A DNA stretch of 64,000 nucleotides, taken from assembly GCA_943333505.2 (NCBI GenBank), contig CALQTN020000008.1, positions 1 to 64,000 on the forward strand, in the 5' to 3' direction. The translations under genes and the position numbers were made by a program. Source of the stretch: Asaia bogorensis (GTDB taxonomy: Bacteria; Pseudomonadota; Alphaproteobacteria; Acetobacterales; Acetobacteraceae). Position 1 is the stretch's first letter, and each line of letters opens with the position of its first letter. Positions 55,876 to 63,053 of the stretch are shown here, in pieces. The notes beneath the pieces are model-generated. The model made no database searches. It was given only the letters and a program-made list of their open reading frames with translations, and was not told where the DNA came from.

Positions 55876-55978
55876 AGCGTGATCCGTTGAGGTTGAATCA
55901 GCAGACACGCCCGAGAGTCTCGTTTTCACGATCGTCTTGATCCGTCCAAGCGAAGCCGGTTGAACGAATGATGATCTA
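55873..55978 (+). repeat. TA-flanked dispersed repeat, full copy
   Basis: 106 bases including both TA ends; starts TAGAGCGTGATCCGTTGA and ends AACGAATGATGATC plus TA. Its first three bases are the stop codon of the regulator gene. It lies between the regulator and the convergent comM gene. Confidence 0.88.
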
Positions 55979-55991
55979 ACGGATGGCCTAC

Positions 55992-57494
55992 CTACCCGGT
56001 GCGACCGGGCATGCGGTGTCGGAACGCCAGGGCCTCAGCGATGTCGCCGCGGCCGATCCGTTCGGCGCCGGCGAGGTCGGCGATGCTGCGCGCCACCCGC
56101 AAGGTTCTGGTGTAGCCGCGGGCTGACAGCCGCAGTTTGTCGGCGGCGCGCTCAGCCAGTTCTCGCGCTTCGGCGGTCAGCACCAGATCACCAATTTCGG
56201 CTTCTGCGTTGGTGGTGGCCCCACCTTTACCACGCGCGCGCTGCAAGCTGCGTGCGGCCGCGACCCGTGCGGCGACGATGGCACTCGCCTCGCCCGGCGG
56301 CGCGCGCGACAATTCCGACGGCGGCACCGGCTGCACCGCGACGGTGAGGTCGATCCTGTCGAGCAGGGGGCCGCTGATCTTGCCCTGATAATCCTCACCG
56401 CAGCGCGGCGCCCGGCCGCATTCGCGCGCGCCATCGCCAAGATAGCCGCAACGGCACGGGTTCATCGCCGCAATCAGCTGAAATCGCGCCGGATAGGTAA
56501 TATGGGCGGCGGCACGGGCGACGGTGGTGCGGCCGGCTTCCATCGGTTGGCGCAAAGCTTCCAGCGCCTGACGGGGAAATTCGGGTAGCTCATCGAGGAA
56601 CAGCACGCCGCGATGGGCGAGGGAGACCTCTCCCGGCTTGGCGCGTTGGCCACCACCGGACAGCGCCGCCTGGCTCGCGCCATGGTGCGGCTCGCGGAAC
56701 GGCGGGCGCATCACCAGTCGGCCGCCATCCAGCAACCCCGCGACGGAATGGATCATGCTGACCTCAAGCGCCTCGATTGGCAGGAGATCGGGCAGTAAGC
56801 CAGGCAGGCGGGCGGCAAGCATGGATTTTCCCGAGCCAGGCGGGCCAACCAGCAGCAGATTATGCCCGCCGGCGGCGGCGATTTCGAGCGCCCGGCGAGA
56901 GGTTTCCATACCGCGCACTTCGGCGAGATCGGCCATCGCCGGCGCCACGGCAATGCCTGCTGTTTCGGGCGGGGTCAGCACCTGCTGGCCACGGAAATGA
57001 TTGACCAGCGACAGCAGATCCGGAGCGGCCAGCACCGAGATCTGTCCGGCCCAGGCGGCTTCACCGCCTTGGCTTGCTGGGCAGATCAGCCCAAGCCCGC
57101 GGGTTGAGGCGGCAATCGCTGCCGGCAGCACGCCAGCCACCGGGTTGAGGGTGCCATCGAGCGATAATTCCCCGAGGGCTGCGAACTCAGCGATGTCCTC
57201 CCGCGGCACCACCTCCATTGCAGCCAGGACTGCCAACGCGATCGGCAGGTCGAAATGGCTGCCTTCCTTGAGCAGATCGGCGGGTGCGAGGTTGATCAGC
57301 ACGCGGCGCGGAGGCAGCGACAAGCCCATCGCGGTCAAGGCGGCACGGACCCGCTCGCGCGCTTCTCCCACGGCCTTGTCCGGCAGCCCGACGACCAGGA
57401 AAGCTGGCAGGCCGGACGATATCTGGACCTGGACCTCCACCGCCATGGCGTCGATGCCGGAGAACGCGAAAGACTGCACGCGGGCGATTGTCAT
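55992..57494 (-). CDS. comM: ComM/YifB-family AAA+ ATPase (Mg-chelatase-like)
   Basis: 500 residues from ATG 57494; a longer frame to 57635 adds a leader antisense to the EAL gene and is rejected. The N-terminal domain has SFAFSGIDAMAVEVQVQ and LPAFLVVGLPDKAVGEARERV; the ATPase part has Walker A LVGPPGSGKSMLAARL, Walker B GVLFLDELPEF and sensor AAMNPCRCGY with a Cys-rich piece. ComM helps branch migration during natural transformation. It is divergent from the EAL gene with 109 bases between starts. Confidence 0.94.
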   Translation of the reverse strand: MTIARVQSFAFSGIDAMAVEVQVQISSGLPAFLVVGLPDKAVGEARERVRAALTAMGLSLPPRRVLINLAPADLLKEGSHFDLPIALAVLAAMEVVPREDIAEFAALGELSLDGTLNPVAGVLPAAIAASTRGLGLICPASQGGEAAWAGQISVLAAPDLLSLVNHFRGQQVLTPPETAGIAVAPAMADLAEVRGMETSRRALEIAAAGGHNLLLVGPPGSGKSMLAARLPGLLPDLLPIEALEVSMIHSVAGLLDGGRLVMRPPFREPHHGASQAALSGGGQRAKPGEVSLAHRGVLFLDELPEFPRQALEALRQPMEAGRTTVARAAAHITYPARFQLIAAMNPCRCGYLGDGARECGRAPRCGEDYQGKISGPLLDRIDLTVAVQPVPPSELSRAPPGEASAIVAARVAAARSLQRARGKGGATTNAEAEIGDLVLTAEARELAERAADKLRLSARGYTRTLRVARSIADLAGAERIGRGDIAEALAFRHRMPGRTG

Positions 57495-57603
57495 TGCCGG
57501 CAGTATGGCGGGCGGGTGCCAGATCAGGGCGCAAATCACTGTGAAAGCAGCGGCAATTCGCGCCGCTTGACCGCTGGGCGATCCCCTGGCACCGGTAGCG
57601 CCC

Positions 57604-58383
57604 ATGGACCCGGCAGAATTGTCACCCAACGACATCCTCGCGCTGCTCGATGCGGGTGCGCTGCGGCTGCGCTATCAGCCGATTGTGCGCCTCGCGGATC
57701 GTGGTGTGGTTGGGTTCGAGGCGCTGGCGAGATTGGAACATCCGACCCGTGGCACCTTGCCGGCGCGCGATTTCGTGCCACAGCTTGAATCGCACGGCCA
57801 TGGCTGGACCTTGTTTACCCATGTGCTCACCACGGCACTGAGCGAATGGCACAGCGTCTTCGCACCCGATGACCGGCTGACCCTGTCGCTGAACACCCCA
57901 CTTGACGTGCTGCGCGATCCGCTCTTACCCGACCTGCTGCGATCTGGCTGCGAGACGAGTGCCGTCCCCGTAAACCTGCTGGTGCTTGAGCTCACCGAAA
58001 CCCAGGTGGTGCCCGATGCCGATCTGCTGCGCCGTCCGCTGACAGTGCTGCGCCGGCTCGGGGTTGCCCTGGCGGTTGACGACATCCTGCCGGTGACGCG
58101 CGAGCCTGGCGGGTTGCTCGGGTTGCCGTTCGGTATGCTGAAGCTCGACAAGCGGGTGGTGCGGGAAGCCGCCGATAGCGCGTCGGCCCGCGCCTTCATC
58201 ACCAGCAGCCTGAATATCGGCCACACGGTGGGGATGCGGGTCGTGGCCGAGGGGGTCGAGGACGCGGCCATCTGGCACCGGATGGCCGGCCTTGGCTGCG
58301 ATCAGGCGCAGGGGTTTTTCATTGCCCGACCGCTGCCGGCGGCGGCGGTCGGACTGTGGCGCGAGGTCTGGTCGAAAGGTTAG
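57604..58383 (+). CDS. EAL-domain protein, likely cyclic di-GMP phosphodiesterase-like
   Basis: 259 residues, only the EAL domain. Present: YQPIVRL, VVGFEALARLEHP (EAL Glu), SLNTP (Asn), LELTET (Glu), LAVDDI (Asp-Asp), KLDKRVV (Lys) and VAEGVED (Glu), then GCDQAQGFFIARPL. The DDFGTGYS loop is replaced by DDILPVTREPGG, which in known EAL enzymes controls dimer and metal coordination, so activity may be altered. No sensor or membrane domain is attached. The TAG stop is formed by the short repeat copy. Confidence 0.88.
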   Translation: MDPAELSPNDILALLDAGALRLRYQPIVRLADRGVVGFEALARLEHPTRGTLPARDFVPQLESHGHGWTLFTHVLTTALSEWHSVFAPDDRLTLSLNTPLDVLRDPLLPDLLRSGCETSAVPVNLLVLELTETQVVPDADLLRRPLTVLRRLGVALAVDDILPVTREPGGLLGLPFGMLKLDKRVVREAADSASARAFITSSLNIGHTVGMRVVAEGVEDAAIWHRMAGLGCDQAQGFFIARPLPAAAVGLWREVWSKG

Positions 58384-58442
58384 ATCATCATCCGATCGGC
58401 TTGCCTATTCGATCGGATGATGATCGTGAAAGCAAAAATCTA
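58381..58442 (-). repeat. TA-flanked dispersed repeat, 62-bp deletion form
   Basis: It starts TAGATCATCATCCG and ends AAAAATC plus TA; the left half of the full repeat is missing. A perfect 16-bp stem (58383-58398 with 58410-58425) closes an 11-base loop. A T-to-C and matching A-to-G change against the copy at 18659 keep the pairing. It provides the TAG stops of both flanking convergent genes. Confidence 0.8.
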
Positions 58443-60416
58443 GAAGCGCGCGCGCAAGCCCGCCAGGACCCGCGCGCCCGGGGTTTGGAAGCCGTTGGTT
58501 GGTTCGAAGCGTGAGCCGCCAATGTTACGCCCCTCGACAAACCCAGTGAGCGTGGGGGTGATCGCGTAATTGATATTGAGGTTGAAGATCGCCCCCGGCT
58601 TGGCGCGACCGACGCCGCCCTGAAAACCGCTATCGTCGATGATAAAATCCTGGAACGATCCGGTGTAGACCAGTTCTGGCGCGATGGTCAGGCCGGGCAG
58701 CGGCGTCAGGCGCAGATTGGCACTGACCTGATCGACCGGGCGCCGCAGCAGGCGGGTGTTGTCGGCCCGGTTGCGCGCATCCGTCCAGGTATAGGCGAGA
58801 CTGGCCTCGGCCCAGGAGAACGGGCGCGCGGTCAACGCAATTTCAGTGCCGCGGATTTTAGCACGATTGACGTTCTGGCTGGTCGAGGCGGTGAAGCTCG
58901 CATTGAACACTGTTGCGATCATGTCGCGGATGGTGTTCTCGAAATATGTTACATCCAGCGTCGCGAAATCACGGCGTCCGAATGCCGGCACATCGATTGC
59001 CCAGCCGGCCTCCCAGCCGATGCTGCGTTCAGGGCGTAGATTGCGGTTGCCGACATAGCCCGACGTATCAATGCCAAAAAGGTCGAACAGCGACGGGGCG
59101 CGGAAACCGGTGCCGACCGATAATTTCAGCCGTGACCACGCTTCTGGCACCGCCAACACACCGCCGGTGCGCCAGGTGAACGCCCCGCCTCCGAAGCTGC
59201 CCTGTTCCTGGCGGGCATCGCCGGTCAGTGTCAGGCGTTGCCCAAGCTTGGTTTGTACGCCGATATGTCCGGCATCCTGCCTGCCCGAGGCACGTACCGA
59301 GTTCTGATATGCAAATCCACCGAAATCGGCGGTCAGATCGGCACGGCTGGTGCTGGCGATATGCTGATAGCCGAACAGGATCGCGGTGTTGCTTGCAATG
59401 CCCCAATCGTCAACGTGGAGCGTGTTCTCCCACTGCACGGTGGTCTGGCGGCCACGAAAGCGCAAATTGGACGATGTGAAGTTGGGGTCGGCAGCTTCGA
59501 GGGGCTGATCGTAATGGCGGTTGCTGACCAGTTGCCCAACGATCAGCGAGGTCTCCCAGCGATCGTCGAACAGCCGGCTGGTGACCCCTGCCCGGCCCTG
59601 AAACACGTCGTCATTGCCAGTGTAGAGCCGGGAGTCGTAGCCTGGAAACCCGAGGCTATCGATGTTGAACTGGGCCGAGCGGGCGCGAACCGCCAGAAAT
59701 GCCCGCGTGCCATCGATCGGGGTGACACCGAATTCGAAATTGCCGGTATTGGCGAGATATGGGTTGCGGGCGCCGGTATAGACCGCCTGACGCTGCGGGG
59801 TGGCATCGAAGCCGCGTTCGGACTGGGTGGCGACGCCAAGCCGGAAATCGAACATGCCTTCCGACCCCGACGCCCCCACCGAGCCGCGCAAGGCGCGCGG
59901 CCAGCCCAGGCCGATCTCGGCGGTTTGCACCGGCTTGCCATTGCCACGTCTGGTGATCAGGTTAACGACCCCGCCGATGGCGCCCGAGCCATAGAGTGCG
60001 GACATCGGCCCGCGCACCACCTCAATCCGATCGACATCGGCAAGCGTATCGACACCGAAGTTGAAGGCGCCACCTGGATCGGACGGATCGGTGATCGGCA
60101 CGCCGTCACGCAGCACCAGCACGTGGTTGGAATTGTTGCCGCGCAGGAACAGGCTGGCATTGCCGCCCGGCCCGCCGGATTGCACCAGGCGCGCGCCAGG
60201 TACCGCCGACATCGCCTCGGCCAGCGTCGCATAGCCGCGCTGTTCGATCATGGTGCGGGTGATGACCGTCACCCCGGCTGGTATGCGCTCGATCAGGGTC
60301 GGAATTCTGCTGGCGGTCACCACCATATCAGGCAGATTGACCGCCGCGTCCTGGGCGGACGCGGATGACGACAAGGCGGACGACGACAGTAAGGCTGCCC
60401 AAAGCAGACGGCGCAT
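58440..60416 (-). CDS. btuB: TonB-dependent outer-membrane receptor, BtuB type
   Basis: 658 residues. The signal peptide (RRLLWAALLSSSALSSSASAQ) is followed by a TonB-box-like DMVVTASRIPT, a plug domain (ITRTMIEQRGYATLAEAMSAVPG, RIEVVRGPMSALYGSGAIGGVVN) and a 22-strand barrel ending ARVLAGLRARF with the terminal Phe. The length and a cobalamin riboswitch directly upstream make vitamin B12 the likely ligand. No btuCDF or cobalamin synthesis gene is in the window. Confidence 0.93.
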   Translation of the reverse strand: MRRLLWAALLSSSALSSSASAQDAAVNLPDMVVTASRIPTLIERIPAGVTVITRTMIEQRGYATLAEAMSAVPGARLVQSGGPGGNASLFLRGNNSNHVLVLRDGVPITDPSDPGGAFNFGVDTLADVDRIEVVRGPMSALYGSGAIGGVVNLITRRGNGKPVQTAEIGLGWPRALRGSVGASGSEGMFDFRLGVATQSERGFDATPQRQAVYTGARNPYLANTGNFEFGVTPIDGTRAFLAVRARSAQFNIDSLGFPGYDSRLYTGNDDVFQGRAGVTSRLFDDRWETSLIVGQLVSNRHYDQPLEAADPNFTSSNLRFRGRQTTVQWENTLHVDDWGIASNTAILFGYQHIASTSRADLTADFGGFAYQNSVRASGRQDAGHIGVQTKLGQRLTLTGDARQEQGSFGGGAFTWRTGGVLAVPEAWSRLKLSVGTGFRAPSLFDLFGIDTSGYVGNRNLRPERSIGWEAGWAIDVPAFGRRDFATLDVTYFENTIRDMIATVFNASFTASTSQNVNRAKIRGTEIALTARPFSWAEASLAYTWTDARNRADNTRLLRRPVDQVSANLRLTPLPGLTIAPELVYTGSFQDFIIDDSGFQGGVGRAKPGAIFNLNINYAITPTLTGFVEGRNIGGSRFEPTNGFQTPGARVLAGLRARF

Positions 60417-60539
60417 ACAACACTCCTACGGCATGGGCCGATCGTTCGATCATGCCCATTTCCAGATACGAATGCCGCCTACGGGTCTTACTCCCGCTGC
60501 TCCGGTGCACCTCGCCCGACGCGCGCGCGCAGTCTCGAT

Positions 60540-60712
60540 GGCGGCCGGTCTCCTGGCTCACGACGTTGGGACATCATCCCGGCCGGCCCCGCCTTCTCGT
60601 GCATCGCACAATGGCGTCTGGGGTTGGCACGCCGCGTACAGTTGCGAGGGCAGCGGCGGTTTCCCGCACTTCCCGTTTCAGCCCTTGCGGGCCACCGTCA
60701 TCTGCACTTAGC
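60540..60712 (-). promoter_or_regulatory. Cobalamin riboswitch upstream of btuB
   Basis: Read on the minus strand, the leader contains CTGAAACGGGAAGT, GCTGCCCTCGCAACTGT and the B12 box AGCCAGGAGACCGGCC, the conserved landmarks of the adenosylcobalamin aptamer in the right order. It lies about 125 bases before the btuB start and should switch off btuB when cobalamin is plentiful. Confidence 0.93.
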
Positions 60713-60770
60713 CTGCACGACGCGCCGCATTGCGGCAACCCCCAGAAAACCTTCAGATCCGGAATGACCG

Positions 60771-61169
60771 ATGCCCTTGCACACCGCGCTGCAAAACAAC
60801 CTGCCGCCCTATGCCCGCCAGCTTGGGTTCACGATTACCGAGGCGACGTCGGACCGGATCGTAACCGAAATGGTGGTGGGGGAAGAGCACGGTAACGGGC
60901 TCGGCACCATGCATGGCGGCGCGTTGATGACGCTGGCCGACACGATGGGGGCCATTGCGACGATGGTGAATATCGGGCGCGACGTGCAGACCACGACATT
61001 GGAAAGCAAGACCAATTTTGTCTCGGCGGCCAAGGTCGGGACCAAGATTACCGCAGAGGTCATCCCGATCCATCGCGGCAAGACAACGCAGGTGTGGCAG
61101 ACGCGGGTAACCCGGGCGGATGGACGGTTGGTGGCCTTGATTACCCAAACCCAGCTGGTGCTTGGGTAG
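60771..61169 (+). CDS. PaaI-family hotdog thioesterase
   Basis: 132 residues. The hotdog helix and active loop are seen in GLGTMHGGALMTLADTMGAIAT with the Asp, and the later LESKTNFVSAAKVGTKITAEV and GKTTQVWQTRV strands match PaaI-like thioesterases. It hydrolyses acyl- or aryl-CoA thioesters. It overlaps the convergent ruvX gene by 29 bases at their 3' ends. Confidence 0.92.
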   Translation: MPLHTALQNNLPPYARQLGFTITEATSDRIVTEMVVGEEHGNGLGTMHGGALMTLADTMGAIATMVNIGRDVQTTTLESKTNFVSAAKVGTKITAEVIPIHRGKTTQVWQTRVTRADGRLVALITQTQLVLG

Positions 61170-61644
61170 CACCGGGCGGGGCAGCCCGGCTCGCATCCAA
61201 CGCCGCCTGCAGCATGTAACTCGCCGCCATCGCATCGACCAACCGCGCCCGGCGTGCCCGGCTGAGGTCCATTTCATCGATCAGCACCCGGTTGGCAGCC
61301 GCCGATGACAGGCGTTCGTCCCACATCGCGGCGGGTAGGCCGAGGGCGGCGGCAATGGCGTGGGTCCAGTCGCGGGCGGCCTGGGCGGCAGGGCCTGCCG
61401 TGCCATCCATGGAGAGCGGCAAGCCGATCACCAGTCCGCCGATATCCTGCTCGGCGACGATGCGGGCCAGCGCCTTGGCGGTCAGGCCGAGCTTCTGTCG
61501 GGGGATTTGGGCAAACGGGGTGGCGAGCATCAGGCTGACATCGGACAAAGCGAGCCCGATGGTTTTGCTGCCGGGATCCAGCCCGAGCAGGCGCGTATCA
61601 CGCGGCAGGGCGGCACGCAGCGCGGTCATATCCAGAATGGCCAT
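61141..61644 (-). CDS. ruvX: Putative pre-16S rRNA nuclease / Holliday junction resolvase-like RuvX (YqgF)
   Basis: 167 residues. The RNase H-like core is LLGLDPGSKTIGLALSD near residue 20 with the first Asp, LVIGLPLSMDGTAG in the middle and AAMWDERLSSAAANRVL with the C-terminal acidic residues. Homologs process 16S rRNA precursors. The start is 12 bases from a full dispersed-repeat copy. Confidence 0.93.
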   Translation of the reverse strand: MAILDMTALRAALPRDTRLLGLDPGSKTIGLALSDVSLMLATPFAQIPRQKLGLTAKALARIVAEQDIGGLVIGLPLSMDGTAGPAAQAARDWTHAIAAALGLPAAMWDERLSSAAANRVLIDEMDLSRARRARLVDAMAASYMLQAALDASRAAPPGATQAPAGFG

Positions 61645-61655
61645 CAGCTAAGCCC

Positions 61656-61761
61656 TAGAGCGTGATCGGTTGAAGTTGGTTCAGCAGACACGCCCTAGAG
61701 TCTTGTTTTCACGACCATCTTTATCCGTCCAATCGAAGCCGATTGAACGAATGATGATCTA
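61656..61761 (+). repeat. TA-flanked dispersed repeat, full copy
   Basis: 106 bases with both TA ends, nearly identical to the copies at 52952 and 55873. It lies upstream of ruvX and downstream of arfB, so it is not at a stop codon. Its closeness to the ruvX start could affect that promoter. Confidence 0.88.
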
Positions 61762-61794
61762 ACAGATTGGACGCCACCACTACAAAAGCCCTTC

Positions 61795-62217
61795 TTATTC
61801 ATCGCGCGGCTTACTGCGACCTGACTTGATATCCCCGCGATGCGATTTGGCATCCATCCGCCGCAGCTTCGACCCTAAAGTCGGCCGCGTCTTGCGGCGC
61901 CGGATCGGGACCACGCAGGCGGCCTCGATCAGCGCCACCAACCGGTCCTGGGCATCCTGGCGATTGCGATCCTGGCTGCGGAAGCGTTGCGCGGTAATGA
62001 CGATAACACCATCGAGGGTCAGATACTGCGCGGCAAGTTTTTCAAGCCGGGCACGCACATCGTCGGGCAATGACGGCGATCGCCGTGCATCAAAGCGCAA
62101 CTGCACTGCGGTTGAGACTTTGTTGACGTTCTGCCCGCCCGGACCGCTGCTGCGGATGAAGCTTTCCGACAATTCGGTGGGATCGATGCTGACCCGGTTA
62201 TTGACGCGGATCAGCAT
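61795..62217 (-). CDS. arfB: Alternative ribosome-rescue factor, peptidyl-tRNA hydrolase ArfB (YaeJ)
   Basis: 140 residues, with the GGQ loop in FIRSSGPGGQNVNKVSTAV and a long basic C-terminal tail (RRRKTRPTLGSKLRRMDAKS) that enters the mRNA channel. ArfB frees stalled ribosomes lacking a stop codon. The neighbouring dehydrogenase gene ends 10 bases before this start, so both may share a transcript. Confidence 0.94.
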   Translation of the reverse strand: MLIRVNNRVSIDPTELSESFIRSSGPGGQNVNKVSTAVQLRFDARRSPSLPDDVRARLEKLAAQYLTLDGVIVITAQRFRSQDRNRQDAQDRLVALIEAACVVPIRRRKTRPTLGSKLRRMDAKSHRGDIKSGRSKPRDE

Positions 62218-62226
62218 CGCGACATC

Positions 62227-63015
62227 TCAACCCTCGTCGGAGGCGGGCGAACCGATGGTGACGCCGCCATCGATGACAAGGGTTTGCCCGGTGGTGTAGC
62301 TGCCGGCGGCAGACGCCAGGAACACCGCCGCGCCGGCGATTTCGTCGGGTTCACCGATGCGTTGCAGGGGCGTGGTGAGGTGGCGGGTTTTGGCGGTTTC
62401 GGGATTTTCCCACAACGCGCGGGCGAAATCGGTTTTGACCAACCCGGGGGCGATGCAGTTGACCCTGATGTTTTTCGGCCCCCACTCGCAGGCAAGGTTG
62501 CGCGCCAGTTGCATGTCGGCGGCTTTGGAAATCCCGTAGGCGCCGATCCTTGTATCGCCGCGCAAGCCGGCGATGGACGAGATGATGATGATCGCGCCGC
62601 CATTGCCACTCGCCGCCATGCCGGGCAGCACCATGTTGGCGAGCCAGTGGTTGGAACGGATATTGGAGCTCATCACCCGGTCCCAGGCATCGTCGGGGAT
62701 GTTGGCAGACGGACCGTAGAACGGATTGACGGCCGCGTTGCACACCAGAATGTCGATCTTGCCGTAGGTTGCGATGGCGAAATCGACCAGGGCCTGAAGT
62801 TCTTCCTTGCGGCCGATATTGCAGGTTTTGGTCACGGCAGTGCCGCCCGCTTCGGTGATCGCGTTGGTCACCACATCGCAGCCATCCTGCTTGCGGCTCG
62901 AGACGACGATCTTGGCGCCGTGCTCGGCCATCCGCAGGGCGATAGCGCGACCGATGCCCTTGCTCGATCCGGTAATGACGGCAACTTTGCCGCTAAGGTC
63001 GAAGAGTGATGCCAT
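62227..63015 (-). CDS. SDR-family oxidoreductase
   Basis: 262 residues with ITGSSKGIGRAIALRM at the N-terminus, CNAAVNPFYG in the middle, the catalytic Ser in IIISSIAGLRG and Tyr-x3-Lys in AYGISKAAD. The C-terminal GQTLVIDGGVTIG is typical of classical SDRs; the sequence resembles the 2-deoxy/acyl-CoA-linked group, but the substrate is not readable. It is upstream of arfB on the same strand. Confidence 0.92.
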   Translation of the reverse strand: MASLFDLSGKVAVITGSSKGIGRAIALRMAEHGAKIVVSSRKQDGCDVVTNAITEAGGTAVTKTCNIGRKEELQALVDFAIATYGKIDILVCNAAVNPFYGPSANIPDDAWDRVMSSNIRSNHWLANMVLPGMAASGNGGAIIIISSIAGLRGDTRIGAYGISKAADMQLARNLACEWGPKNIRVNCIAPGLVKTDFARALWENPETAKTRHLTTPLQRIGEPDEIAGAAVFLASAAGSYTTGQTLVIDGGVTIGSPASDEG

Positions 63016-63053
63016 GGTTTTGATCCTCCCTGCTGGGTTGATCGCAGCGTCGC

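Noticed and set aside
59238-60368. Plus-strand frame of 376 codons
   Set aside because: Fully antisense to btuB, without motifs or a ribosome binding site.
36724-61761. CRISPR array suggested by recurring sequences
   Set aside because: The repeats are far apart, TA-flanked and not regularly spaced; there are no cas genes.
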